Positions 8,647 through 18,725 of a stretch of DNA of 53,105 bases are shown here, piece after piece (position 1 is the stretch's first letter; every line of letters starts with the position of its first letter). Position numbers and translations under genes: made by a program. The notes beneath the pieces are model-generated. The model was not told where the DNA came from. It saw only the letters and a program-made list of their open reading frames with translations, and did no database searches. This DNA is from Gammaproteobacteria bacterium (GTDB lineage Bacteria; Pseudomonadota; Gammaproteobacteria; Pseudomonadales; Pseudomonadaceae): NCBI GenBank assembly GCA_023475025.1, contig JAMCWB010000003.1:1-53105 (forward strand), in the 5' to 3' direction.

Positions 8647-8670
8647 GCGGGGCTGCAGCTACAGCCCCGC
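8647..8670 (-). promoter_or_regulatory. Intercistronic hairpin after the binding-protein gene
   Basis: GCGGGGCTG (8647-8655) and CAGCCCCGC (8662-8670) form a perfect 9-bp GC-rich stem with a 6-base loop. It begins eight bases after the binding-protein stop codon and has no T run. Such hairpins commonly protect the upstream message from 3' decay, keeping binding protein in excess over membrane subunits. That function is inferred from position. Confidence 0.6.
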
Positions 8671-8677
8671 AAGGTCA

Positions 8678-9862
<1,185 letters not shown>

Positions 9863-9881
9863 CTAGTGGCAGCAAGTATAG

Positions 9882-11255
9882 CTATTCCTTGAGCGCTATA
9901 GCGGTGAGATCCAGACAACGCCAGATACGCTCAACCAACTGATCGACCTCACTGCGGCTGATGACCAGCGGTGGTGACATGATCATGGTGTCACCCACTG
10001 CGCGCATCACCAGGCCATTGCGTACACAGATGTCGCGACACAGGCCGCCGGCACGGCCGTCGCCCGCAAAACGGGCACGGCTGGCCTTGTCACTGACCAG
10101 TTCCAGGGCACCCAGCAGACCAACACCGCGGACCTCACCCACCAACGGGTGCTCGATCAGTCCAGCGATTTTTTCCTGCAAATAGGGTGCCGTTTCATTG
10201 CGTACACGGTCGACAATACCTTCCTCACGCAGGATACGCAGATTTTCCAGGCCCACCGCAGCGGCCACCGGGTGACCGGAGTAGGTATAGCCATGGAAGA
10301 ATTCGCCGCCCTCTTCGATGAGCAGATCCGCCACCCGGTCACTGACGATCACGCCGCCCATGGGCAAGTAACCCGATGTCATGCCCTTGGCAATCGGCAT
10401 CAGATCCGGTTGCAGGTCGTAATACTGGCTGCCAAACCACTCACCCGTGCGACCAAAGCCACAGATCACCTCATCCACTACCAGCAGGATGTCATAGCGC
10501 GCCAGAATGCGCTTGATCTCCGGCCAATAGGTCGCTGGCGGCACAATCACCCCGCCAGCCCCCTGAATCGGCTCGGCGATAAAGGCGGCGACCTGATCGA
10601 CGCCAAGCTCGAGGATTTTCGCCTCCAGTTGCTGCGCCGCCCAGATACCGAAATCTTCCGGGCTCTGCTCGCCACCTTCGCCAAACCAGTAGGGCTGGGG
10701 AATATGCACAATGCCGGGGATCGGCAGGTCGCCCTGGGCATGCATCGGCTTCATCCCACCCAGACTGGCACCGGCTACTGTCGAGCCGTGATAGCCGTTG
10801 ATACGGCCAATCACGGTTTTTTTCTGTGGTTTGCCCTTGAGGTCCCAGTAGCGGCGCACCATGCGCAGCACAGTGTCATTGGCCTCGGAGCCTGAGCCAG
10901 CAAAGAACACGCGGTTCATATGGGCCGGGGCTATCTCGGCAATGGCACTGGCCAGTCGCACCGCCGGCGGGTTGGCGCACTGAAAAAAGCTGTTGTAGTA
11001 GGGCAATTCAAGCATCTGCCGATAGGCCACTTCTGCCAGCTCGGTACGGCCATAACCGACGTTGACACACCAGAGTCCGGCCATGGCATCCAGGATACGG
11101 TTGCCGTCGCTGTCCCATAACCAGATGCCTTCGGCACGCTCAATGATGCGCGCACCCTGGTCACCCAAGGCCTTGTGATCGGTAAAGGGGTGCAGGTAAT
11201 GCGCTTTATCCATCGCCTGCAGCTCGGCAGTGCCCAGTGGTGGTAGCGTAATCAT
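9882..11255 (-). CDS. spuC: Putrescine-pyruvate (polyamine) aminotransferase, class III
   Basis: SpuC moves an amino group from putrescine (and cadaverine) to pyruvate, giving 4-aminobutanal and alanine. The 457-residue product is a class III, PLP-dependent aminotransferase. FAGSGSEAND (118-127) binds the PLP phosphate, DEVICGFGRTG (from Asp261) contacts the pyridine nitrogen, and Lys290 in IAKGMTSGY forms the Schiff base. The N-terminus DKAHYLHPFTDHK is typical of omega-transaminases of this group. It lies 22 bases after spuB. Alanine made here could feed the alanine racemase gene further right, though that link is inference. Confidence 0.92.
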   Translation of the reverse strand: MITLPPLGTAELQAMDKAHYLHPFTDHKALGDQGARIIERAEGIWLWDSDGNRILDAMAGLWCVNVGYGRTELAEVAYRQMLELPYYNSFFQCANPPAVRLASAIAEIAPAHMNRVFFAGSGSEANDTVLRMVRRYWDLKGKPQKKTVIGRINGYHGSTVAGASLGGMKPMHAQGDLPIPGIVHIPQPYWFGEGGEQSPEDFGIWAAQQLEAKILELGVDQVAAFIAEPIQGAGGVIVPPATYWPEIKRILARYDILLVVDEVICGFGRTGEWFGSQYYDLQPDLMPIAKGMTSGYLPMGGVIVSDRVADLLIEEGGEFFHGYTYSGHPVAAAVGLENLRILREEGIVDRVRNETAPYLQEKIAGLIEHPLVGEVRGVGLLGALELVSDKASRARFAGDGRAGGLCRDICVRNGLVMRAVGDTMIMSPPLVISRSEVDQLVERIWRCLDLTAIALKE

Positions 11256-11277
11256 AGGGGGTCTCCTTGCCCTCGGG

Positions 11278-12624
11278 TCAGACGGACAACAACAGGAATT
11301 CGCGCTCCCAGGAGCTGATTACCCGCTTGTAGTTCTCATGCTCGACGCGCTTGACCGCCACATAGCCACGGCAGAATTTCTCACCTAGATACTTCTGTAC
11401 ATCCGAGCATTGCTCCATACGCTCCAGAGCCGACTCCAGGGTCAGTGGCAGCTGCAGATTGCGCCGCTCATAGGCACGCCCCTTGACCGGCGGTGAAGGC
11501 GGGATCTGGCTGATCATGCCGAGGTAACCACAGAGCAGGCTGGCGGCGATGGCAATATAGGGGTTGGCATCAGCACCCGGCAAACGGTTTTCTACCCGGC
11601 GATTCTGCGCATCGGAATCCGGTACACGCAGGCCCGCGGTGCGGTTCTCTTCGCCCCATTCCACATTCACCGGAGCCGAGGTGTCCGGCAGGAAGCGGCG
11701 GAAGGAATTCACGTTGGGGGCAAACAGCGGCAGCACTTCAGGGATATAGCGCTGCAGCCCACCCAGATGATGAATGAACAAATCGCTCATGCTGCCATCG
11801 GGGTTGGAAAACAGGTTCTTGCCGGTCTCGCGATCAATAATGCTCTGGTGCAGGTGCATGGCACTGCCCGGCTCGTTGGTGATCGGCTTGGCCATAAAGG
11901 TGGCAGTCATGTCATGCTTGAGTGCCGCCTCACGCATGGTGCGCTTGAACACCAGTACCTGATCCGCCAGCTGCAAGGGGTCGCCATGACGGAAGTTGAT
12001 TTCCATCTGCGCGGTACCTTCCTCATGGATCAGGGTATCCAGATCCAGCCCCTGGGCTTCGCACCAGTCGTACATGTCCTCGAACAGCGGGTCGAACTCG
12101 TTGGCGGCATCGATGGAAAACGACTGACGCCCGGTTTCCTGGCGACCAGAGCGGCCAATCGGCGGCTGCAAGGGCAGGTCCGGGTCTTCATTGCGCCGGG
12201 TCAGATAGAACTCCATCTCCGGCGCCACCAGCGGCTGCCAGCCCTTGTCGGCATAGAGCTTGAGCACTTTTTTCAGCAGGTTGCGCGGCGACATGTCGAT
12301 GGGGTTGCCAAGCTTGTCGTAGGTGTCGTGAATGATCTGCGCGGTTGGCTCAAGCGCCCAGGGCACCAGATAGATGGCGTTCTCGTCCGGCTTGCAGATC
12401 ATGTCGATATCCGCCGGGTCAAGCAGGTCATAATAGATGTCATCATCGACATAATCGCCGGTGACGGATTGCAGCAGAATGCTTTCCGGCAGGCGCATGC
12501 CTTTCTCGGAAATGAACTTGACCGTAGGCGCAATCTTGCCGCGGGCAATCCCGGTCAGGTCACTGACCATGCATTCCACCTCGGTAATCCTGTGCTCTTT
12601 CAGCCAGTTTTCGATCTTGTTCAT
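11278..12624 (-). CDS. spuB: Glutamine-synthetase-like gamma-glutamylpolyamine synthetase
   Basis: The enzyme ligates glutamate to putrescine or a related amine with ATP, the first step of the gamma-glutamyl (Puu) route. The 448-residue protein has the N-terminal beta-grasp region (ECMVSDLTGIARGK) and the glutamine synthetase catalytic core. Metal and ATP sites are visible as EMEFYL, NEPGSAMHLHQS and GADANPYIAIAASL. It lacks the Tyr-loop adenylylation site of housekeeping GlnA. Its start overlaps the spuA stop by ATGA. A second, distinct paralogue (13671-15170) lies divergently, so the locus has two gamma-glutamylation enzymes. Confidence 0.92.
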   Translation of the reverse strand: MNKIENWLKEHRITEVECMVSDLTGIARGKIAPTVKFISEKGMRLPESILLQSVTGDYVDDDIYYDLLDPADIDMICKPDENAIYLVPWALEPTAQIIHDTYDKLGNPIDMSPRNLLKKVLKLYADKGWQPLVAPEMEFYLTRRNEDPDLPLQPPIGRSGRQETGRQSFSIDAANEFDPLFEDMYDWCEAQGLDLDTLIHEEGTAQMEINFRHGDPLQLADQVLVFKRTMREAALKHDMTATFMAKPITNEPGSAMHLHQSIIDRETGKNLFSNPDGSMSDLFIHHLGGLQRYIPEVLPLFAPNVNSFRRFLPDTSAPVNVEWGEENRTAGLRVPDSDAQNRRVENRLPGADANPYIAIAASLLCGYLGMISQIPPSPPVKGRAYERRNLQLPLTLESALERMEQCSDVQKYLGEKFCRGYVAVKRVEHENYKRVISSWEREFLLLSV

Positions 12625-13385
12625 GACACCCTCGTGAGCGCCCGTTGGCGACAGGCGTCACCAAAGGCTGTAAATATGGCTTGGTAAAACGGATTCTCGC
12701 GCACCTTCCACTCCGGATGCCATTGCACCGCCAAGGCAAAGGCAGGTGCATCGGCTACCCGAAAGGCTTCCACCAGACCGTCATCGGCGCGCGCCTCAAC
12801 GATCAGACCATCACCCAGGCGGTCCACACCCTGGGTGTGCAGACTATTGACCATGGCGGTCTGCAAGCCGGTCCAGCTGGCCAGCCAACCACCTGGCTCA
12901 AGCGATACGCTGTGCGCGGGGCCGTACTGCAGATCCACTGACAATGCCTTGTCTTCGCGGTGCTCCTGATAACCACCGACCTCATGCAGCTTCTGGTGCA
13001 AGCTGCCATCGAAGACCACGTTCATTTCCTGGAAGCCGCGACAGATGGCCAGCACCGGCAGGCCGCGGGCAACCGCAGCGCGAATCAGCGGCAGGTTGGT
13101 CGCATCGCGGCGCGGGTCATGCTCGGTACCGGGGTCGCTGGGTGGGCCATTGAAATGGTGAGGTTCGACATTGGAAGGCGAGCCGGTGATCAATAGCCCA
13201 TCAAGACTGTCCAGCAGCTGCTCCCCGGCCAGCTGGTCGCCCAATGCCGGGATCAGCAGGGGTACGGCGTCCGCCCCGTCGACCACGCCCATGATGTATT
13301 TGTCGCCCACCTGATGAAAGGGGTGCAAACCCTGCTGCGTGGTGCAACAGGGAATACCGACGAGGGGTTTACGCGAGCCTGGCAT
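12621..13385 (-). CDS. spuA: Gamma-glutamyl-GABA hydrolase, class I glutamine amidotransferase fold (PuuD-like)
   Basis: The enzyme releases GABA and glutamate from gamma-glutamyl-GABA. The 254-residue product has the peptidase C26 fold with nucleophile Cys115 in LAICRGFQEMNV, and the His-Glu pair in QWHPEW near the C-terminus. GLLITGSPSNVEP is also typical. The ATG at 13385 starts MPGSRKPLVGIP, the normal family N-terminus; in-frame codons reach back to 13424 but add an unlikely leader. It is the first gene of the spu operon as in P. aeruginosa, and a divergent spacer of about 285 bases separates it from the opposite synthetase gene. Confidence 0.9.
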   Translation of the reverse strand: MPGSRKPLVGIPCCTTQQGLHPFHQVGDKYIMGVVDGADAVPLLIPALGDQLAGEQLLDSLDGLLITGSPSNVEPHHFNGPPSDPGTEHDPRRDATNLPLIRAAVARGLPVLAICRGFQEMNVVFDGSLHQKLHEVGGYQEHREDKALSVDLQYGPAHSVSLEPGGWLASWTGLQTAMVNSLHTQGVDRLGDGLIVEARADDGLVEAFRVADAPAFALAVQWHPEWKVRENPFYQAIFTAFGDACRQRALTRVS

Positions 13386-13423
13386 GAAGCAAACACCTGT
13401 AGTGAAAAACGGACACATCCGCA

Positions 13424-13455
13424 TTGTTGTTCAATTTTTCGTACAATAGCAACAA
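13424..13455. promoter_or_regulatory. Divergent spu promoter region with an inverted repeat
   Basis: The 285-base spacer (13386-13670) between spuA and the divergent synthetase must hold promoters for both. An AT-rich patch shows TTGTTG (13424-13429) and CAACAA (13450-13455) as inverted ends. On the minus strand TTGCTA is followed at 18 bases by AACAAT as a weak -35/-10. A regulator site here is plausible but unproven. Confidence 0.3.
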
Positions 13456-13670
13456 AAATACTGCGAGACAAAAAGCCCCGTGCGGACAGCGCTGCAGAGC
13501 CGCAGACTGACTGCTTGAATGCCCCGCAACAGCCCGCTTATGCCCCAAAACATGGCGACTGCACCGGGTTTGCGCAGCACGCTTTTTATTGACTCACTCC
13601 GGGCTTTGAGATTAACTCGACAGCAGCGCCATGCGTGATTGATATTTTTTACAACCAACAGGTGAACCCC

Positions 13671-15170
13671 ATGCAATCCCGAGCCGGAGCGGATCATGCA
13701 GCAGCCAAGTCTGCCGCAACCGGTGCCACCCAGGCTGAAGCCCTTGCCGCCGCCGTAGCCGCCAGCAACCCTGACATTGCCACCGCTGCCGCAGCCGCCC
13801 TGCGTCCGGCCAGCGTACAAGAAGCCGAAGACTTTCTCGCCGCCAACCCTGATATCCACTTTATTGACCTGCTGATTGCCGACATGAACGGCATTGTGCG
13901 CGGTAAACGCATTGACCGCTCAGCCCTGGTCAAGGTCTATGAAAAGGGCATTTCCCTGCCGGCGTCGATCTTTGCCCTGAATATCCAGGGCACTACGGTG
14001 GAAGAGACCGGCCTGGGACTGGAGATCGGCGATGCAGACCGCATTTGTCTGCCGATTCCCGGCACGCTGAAGGTCGAGCCCTGGCAGAAACGCCCGACGG
14101 GGCAGTTGCTGATGACCATGTACGAGCTGGACCGTGAAACGCCCTTCTTTGCCGACCCGCGCTTTGTGCTGCAGCAGGCGGTGGACCGTTTCCAGGCGCT
14201 GGATCTGACCGTCGTCTCCGCTTTCGAGCTGGAGTTTTACCTGATTGACCAGGAAAACATCAGTGGTCGACCGCAGCCCCCGCGCTCACCAATCTCCGGT
14301 AAGCGGCCCAACTCGGTGCAGGTCTACTCTATTGATGATCTGGACGAATACGCCGAATTCCTCGAGGACGTCATCGAAGCTGCCCACGAACAGGGCATCC
14401 CCGCTGACGCCATCGTCGCCGAGTCCGCCCCCGGGCAGTTTGAAGTCAACCTGCGCCACGTCGATGACCCGGTACAGGCCTGTGATTTCAGCGTGCTGCT
14501 CAAGCGGGTGATCAAAAGCGTTGCCTATGACCATGAAATGGATACCACCTTCATGGCCAAGCCCTATTACGATCAGGCCGGCAACGGTATGCATGTGCAT
14601 ATCAGCTTGCTGGACAAAGACGGCAAGAATATCTTCGCCCCGGATGCCGAGGGCAACCTGAGTGACATGCTGCGCTGGGCCGTTGGCGGCATGCTGGAGA
14701 GCCTGCCGCAGTACATGGCCTTCCTTTGCCCCAACGTGAATTCCTACCGCCGTTTCAGCCCCAGTTTCTTCGTGCCCTGTGCGCCGACCTGGGGCCTGGA
14801 CAACCGGACCGTGGCCGTGCGCGTACCCACCGGCGATCCGGAAGCCATGCGTATCGAGAACCGCCTGGCTGGCGCCGACGCCAACCCCTACCTGCTGATG
14901 GCGGCGCTGCTGTCCGCCATTCACCATGGCATCAGTAACCGCATCGAGCCACCACCGATGACCGAAGGCAACGCCTACGATCAGCACGAAGCCACGCTGC
15001 CAACCAACCTGCGCGATGCCCTGCGCGAGCTGGAGAACTCCCCGGTGATGCAGCAATACATCGGCGAGGAGTACCTGGACGTCTTTACCCTGTGCAAGGA
15101 AAACGAGCTGGCCGAGTTTGAACAGACCATCTCTGACCTTGAATACATGTGGTATCTGCATACGGTGTAA
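13671..15170 (+). CDS. spuI: Second gamma-glutamylpolyamine synthetase (SpuI/PuuA-like) with Ala-rich N-terminal extension
   Basis: The 499-residue enzyme belongs to the glutamine synthetase superfamily and should attach glutamate to putrescine or another polyamine. The catalytic core starts near residue 55 (FIDLLIADMNGIVRGK) and shows FELEFYL, GNGMHVHIS, NRTVAVRVPTGDPEAMRIENR and GADANPYLLMAAL. The first 50 residues are a low-complexity Ala-rich stretch absent from most PuuA proteins of about 450 residues. The ATG at 13671 has AGGTG six bases upstream; a start after the extension has no such support. It is divergent from spuA, as spuI is in P. aeruginosa, and lies 111 bases before aguB. Confidence 0.9.
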   Translation: MQSRAGADHAAAKSAATGATQAEALAAAVAASNPDIATAAAAALRPASVQEAEDFLAANPDIHFIDLLIADMNGIVRGKRIDRSALVKVYEKGISLPASIFALNIQGTTVEETGLGLEIGDADRICLPIPGTLKVEPWQKRPTGQLLMTMYELDRETPFFADPRFVLQQAVDRFQALDLTVVSAFELEFYLIDQENISGRPQPPRSPISGKRPNSVQVYSIDDLDEYAEFLEDVIEAAHEQGIPADAIVAESAPGQFEVNLRHVDDPVQACDFSVLLKRVIKSVAYDHEMDTTFMAKPYYDQAGNGMHVHISLLDKDGKNIFAPDAEGNLSDMLRWAVGGMLESLPQYMAFLCPNVNSYRRFSPSFFVPCAPTWGLDNRTVAVRVPTGDPEAMRIENRLAGADANPYLLMAALLSAIHHGISNRIEPPPMTEGNAYDQHEATLPTNLRDALRELENSPVMQQYIGEEYLDVFTLCKENELAEFEQTISDLEYMWYLHTV

Positions 15171-15281
15171 GGCGTTGCCTGCCTGAGAGCAACTCCCTGA
15201 GCCTATGAACCGGCGCGTTTGCAGCGCGCGCCGGCTTCACTTATAACTGTTCACCTGTCCCCCTGTTCTGGAGCCCTGATC

Positions 15282-16160
15282 ATGTCCCGACCCATTACCG
15301 TTGCCGCTACCCAGATGAGCTGTTCCTGGGATCGCGCCGATAATCTGGCCAAGGCCGAGCGGCTGGTTCGGCAGGCCGCCAGTGAGGGTGCGCAGATCAT
15401 CCTGATCCAGGAACTGTTCGAAACGCCCTATTTCTGCCAGAAGCCCAACGCTGATTACCTGCAACTGGCAACCAGCGTGGAGGATAACCCGGCAATCAGG
15501 CACTTTCAGGCGGTAGCCAAAGAGCTGAACGTGGTACTGCCGATCAGCTTTTTCGAGCTGGCGGGCCGCGCGCGCTTCAACAGCATTGCCATTATTGATG
15601 CCGATGGCAGCAACCTGGGCGTCTACCGCAAGAGCCATATTCCGGACGGTCCGGGCTATCACGAGAAGTACTACTTTAATCCCGGCGATACCGGCTTCAA
15701 GGTGTGGCAGACGCGCTACGCGAAAATCGGCGTGGGCATCTGCTGGGATCAGTGGTTCCCCGAATCCGCCCGCGCCATGGCGCTGCAAGGGGCCGAGTTG
15801 CTGTTCTACCCGACCGCCATCGGCAGTGAACCGCATGACCACTCGATCAATTCCCGTGAGCATTGGCAACGCGTGCAGCAGGGTCACGCCGGCGCCAACC
15901 TGATGCCCTTGATTGCCAGCAACCGCATTGGCCGTGAAGAGCAGGACGGTTACGACATTACCTTCTACGGCAGCTCCTTTATTGCCGATCAGTTCGGCGC
16001 CAAGGTGCAGGAGCTGGACCAGCAGGAAGAGGGCGTACTGGTGCAGCGCTTTGATCTGGATGAACTGGAACATATCCGCAGTGCCTGGGGTGTATTCCGC
16101 GACCGTAGGCCCAACCTCTATGGTCCACTGAAATCCCTGGATGGCAGCCTGGAATCCTGA
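15282..16160 (+). CDS. aguB: N-carbamoylputrescine amidase
   Basis: AguB hydrolyses N-carbamoylputrescine to putrescine, CO2 and ammonia, the second step of agmatine breakdown. The 292-residue protein is a nitrilase-superfamily enzyme with the full triad: Glu44 in [11 protein letters not shown], Lys117 in [12 protein letters not shown] and Cys154 in [12 protein letters not shown]. Length equals the family norm. The ATG at 15282 has GGAG eight bases upstream. aguA follows after two bases, so the pair is co-transcribed. Being next to the spu genes, it delivers putrescine straight into the gamma-glutamyl and transaminase routes. Confidence 0.95.
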   Translation: MSRPITVAATQMSCSWDRADNLAKAERLVRQAASEGAQIILIQELFETPYFCQKPNADYLQLATSVEDNPAIRHFQAVAKELNVVLPISFFELAGRARFNSIAIIDADGSNLGVYRKSHIPDGPGYHEKYYFNPGDTGFKVWQTRYAKIGVGICWDQWFPESARAMALQGAELLFYPTAIGSEPHDHSINSREHWQRVQQGHAGANLMPLIASNRIGREEQDGYDITFYGSSFIADQFGAKVQELDQQEEGVLVQRFDLDELEHIRSAWGVFRDRRPNLYGPLKSLDGSLES

Positions 16161-16162
16161 GC

Positions 16163-17257
16163 ATGCACACGCTGACCTCGACCCCCGCCGCCGATGGTTT
16201 TGCCATGCCCGCCGAGTGGGCAACCCATGCACAGACCTGGATGCTGTGGCCGGAACGTCCGGATAACTGGCGACTGGGCGGTAAACCGGCACAAGCGGCT
16301 TTCTTGCGCGTGGCCGAGGCGATTGCCGAGTTCGAGCCAGTGACCATCGGGGTCTCGGCAGAGCAGTTTGCCAATGCCAGCGCGCGTTGCCAGCACCCGA
16401 ACATCCGCCTGGTCGAAATCAGCAGTGATGATGCCTGGGTGCGCGATACCGGACCAAGCTTTGTGCGCAGCAGTGGCGGTGAAGTACGTGGGGTGGATTG
16501 GCAGTTCAATGCCTGGGGTGGCTTCAATGGCGGCCTCTATTGGCCGTGGCAGCGCGATGACCAGGTGGCGGAAAAGATCCTGCGGCTGGAACGCTGTGCG
16601 CGCTATCGCAGCGAGGGTTTTGTGCTCGAAGGCGGCGCCATTCATGTCGACGGCGAAGGCACCCTGATCACCACCGAGGAATGCCTGCTCAACCCCAACC
16701 GCAACCCTCACCTCGATCGCGCCGGCGTGGAGCAGCAGCTGCGCAACTACCTGGGCGTGCAGCAGATCATCTGGCTGCCGGAAGGGCTGTACAACGACGA
16801 AACCGATGGCCATGTGGATAACTTCTGCTGCTTTGTGCGCCCCGGTGAGGTGCTGCTGGCCTGGACCGATGATCCGAACGACCCTAATTACCCGCGTTGC
16901 CAGGCCGCGCTCAAGGTACTGGAAAGCAGCATGGATGCCCGTGGCCGGCAACTGACCGTGCAGCGCATTCCGATTCCCGGCCCCCTGTATGCCAGCGAAG
17001 AGGAATGTGCGGGCGTGGATAGTCAACCCGGCAGCCAACCGCGCGACCCGTCAATCCGCCTGGCCGGCTCCTATGTGAACTTTCTGATCGTCAACGGCGG
17101 CATCATTGCGCCCCGTTTTGATGATCCGCAGGATGCTGTCGCCGAGGCGGTACTGCGCGAGCTGTTCCCAGAGCGTCAGGTGGTCATGGTGCCCGGTCGC
17201 GAGATACTGCTGGGCGGCGGCAATATCCATTGCATTACCCAGCAGCAACCAGCCTGA
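16163..17257 (+). CDS. aguA: Agmatine deiminase
   Basis: AguA converts agmatine to N-carbamoylputrescine and ammonia. The 364-residue sequence is a peptidylarginine-deiminase-fold protein. The nucleophile is Cys357 in [11 protein letters not shown] at the C-terminus. Substrate-site blocks include [24 protein letters not shown] and [14 protein letters not shown]. Length is close to the usual 365-370. It overlaps nothing but follows aguB by two bases and ends directly against the convergent oxidase gene at 17258. No AguR-type TetR regulator gene accompanies it here, unlike the aguRBA arrangement of P. aeruginosa. Confidence 0.95.
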   Translation: MHTLTSTPAADGFAMPAEWATHAQTWMLWPERPDNWRLGGKPAQAAFLRVAEAIAEFEPVTIGVSAEQFANASARCQHPNIRLVEISSDDAWVRDTGPSFVRSSGGEVRGVDWQFNAWGGFNGGLYWPWQRDDQVAEKILRLERCARYRSEGFVLEGGAIHVDGEGTLITTEECLLNPNRNPHLDRAGVEQQLRNYLGVQQIIWLPEGLYNDETDGHVDNFCCFVRPGEVLLAWTDDPNDPNYPRCQAALKVLESSMDARGRQLTVQRIPIPGPLYASEEECAGVDSQPGSQPRDPSIRLAGSYVNFLIVNGGIIAPRFDDPQDAVAEAVLRELFPERQVVMVPGREILLGGGNIHCITQQQPA

Positions 17258-18559
17258 TCAGAACAGTTCTTTCAGCTGCACCCAGGCCATACCCAGCGCC
17301 AGCAGCGGCGTGCGCAGGTATTTGCCGCCGGGGAAGGTGATATGCGGCACCTGGCTGAAAAGCTCAAAACCGCGGCTGACCTGACCACTGATAGCCTCAC
17401 CAAGAATCCTCGCCGCCAGATGGGTCGCATTCACGCCGTGACCAGCATAGGCCTGGGCGTAAAATACGTTGGGATGCTCTTCCAGCTGACCGATTTGCGG
17501 CAAACGGTTGGCGCCGATGCCGATCATCCCCGCCCACTGGTATTCGATGCGTACATCCGTCAGCTCCGGAAACACCCGCAGCATCTTGGGCCGCATATAG
17601 GCCGCCACATCTTTCGGGTCACGCCCGGAGTAATGGCAAGCACCACCGAACACCAGGCGATGATCGGCTGAGAAACGGTAATAATCCAGTGCCACGCGCT
17701 GGTCACACAGAGCCATATGCCGGGGAATCAGGCGCCGCGCGCGGGCCGCATCCAGTGGCTCGGTCGCAATCACATAACTGCCGGCAGGCAGTATCTTGCC
17801 GCTCAATTGTGGCTGCAGATCCTGCAGGTAGGCATTGCAAGCCAATACCAGCTGTTGTGCGCTGACCATGCCGCTGGCGGTATGCACCTTGACTGTCGTG
17901 CCATGCTCGATGCGCTCAACCCGCGAGTGCTGATGCAGCCTGGCGCCCAACTGCTGCGCCGCCGCCGCTTCACCGAGCAACAGATTCAGCGGATGCAGAT
18001 GGCCCGAGCCCATATCGGTCATGGCGCCGGCGTAGACATCCGACTGCACCACCTGATGTACCTGATCCGCTTCCAGCAGCTGCATCTCATGGCTGTATCC
18101 CAGGGCTTGCAACTCGTCACGCTCGGCTCGAAAGTCATCCAGATGCTGCGGTTTGTTGGCCAGGTCGGCATAACCCCAGGTCAGATCACAGTCGATGGCA
18201 AACTCGGCCACGCGCTGGCGCACCATCTCGACTGCCTCCAGGCCCATCAGCTTGAGCGCACGCACACCGTCGCCCCCCAGCTGATCGTTGAACTGTTCCA
18301 GGTCATGACCAACCCCACGGATCAATTGCCCGCCATTACGGCCACTGGCGCCCCAGCCGATTTCACCAGCTTCCAGCAGCACCACCGACAGCCCGCGCTG
18401 CGCCAGTTCAATCGCCGTATTCACGCCGGTAAAGCCGCCACCGACAATGCACACATCCGCCTCAATGCTGCCCTGCAATGGCGGGCAGTCCAGTTGGCGA
18501 TTGGCGCTGGCGGCATACCAGGACGAAAGGGGCTGGGCACCGGGCAAGGGCAGCGGCAT
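17258..18559 (-). CDS. puuB: FAD-dependent gamma-glutamylputrescine oxidoreductase (PuuB/DAO family)
   Basis: The enzyme should oxidise gamma-glutamylputrescine to the aldehyde. The 433-residue protein is of the D-amino-acid-oxidase family: the N-terminal dinucleotide fold reads DVCIVGGGFTGVNTAIELAQRG (about 35-56), followed by EAGEIGWGASGRNGGQ, in which such proteins seat FAD. The C-terminal GANRLPQIGQ and AYAGHGVNATHLAARILGEAI stretches also fit PuuB. The ATG at 18559 has GGAG seven bases upstream. It sits by itself on the minus strand, tail to tail with aguA. The substrate is inferred from the surrounding polyamine genes; related oxidases act on other amines. Confidence 0.85.
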   Translation of the reverse strand: MPLPLPGAQPLSSWYAASANRQLDCPPLQGSIEADVCIVGGGFTGVNTAIELAQRGLSVVLLEAGEIGWGASGRNGGQLIRGVGHDLEQFNDQLGGDGVRALKLMGLEAVEMVRQRVAEFAIDCDLTWGYADLANKPQHLDDFRAERDELQALGYSHEMQLLEADQVHQVVQSDVYAGAMTDMGSGHLHPLNLLLGEAAAAQQLGARLHQHSRVERIEHGTTVKVHTASGMVSAQQLVLACNAYLQDLQPQLSGKILPAGSYVIATEPLDAARARRLIPRHMALCDQRVALDYYRFSADHRLVFGGACHYSGRDPKDVAAYMRPKMLRVFPELTDVRIEYQWAGMIGIGANRLPQIGQLEEHPNVFYAQAYAGHGVNATHLAARILGEAISGQVSRGFELFSQVPHITFPGGKYLRTPLLALGMAWVQLKELF

Positions 18560-18584
18560 GGCAAGACTCCGTTTGAAATGACGA

Positions 18585-18599
18585 TAATTGTGTCAATTA
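18585..18599. promoter_or_regulatory. Inverted repeat TAATTG-TGT-CAATTA between puuB and alr
   Basis: A perfect 6-bp inverted repeat with a 3-base spacer lies 26 bases upstream of the puuB start in the divergent spacer. It is AT-rich against a GC-rich background, so it may be an operator or a promoter part. No regulator can be assigned. Confidence 0.35.
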
Positions 18600-18725
18600 A
18601 AACACACAGCAGCATACCCCAGCTGCACAGCCGGCGGATAGCCCGGCGGCGTGTTCGGGGCAGATGACGGCAGCCACGGAATCCCTTATTGTGCAGCCAT
18701 AACCACTCGCTACCTGATGACCGCC

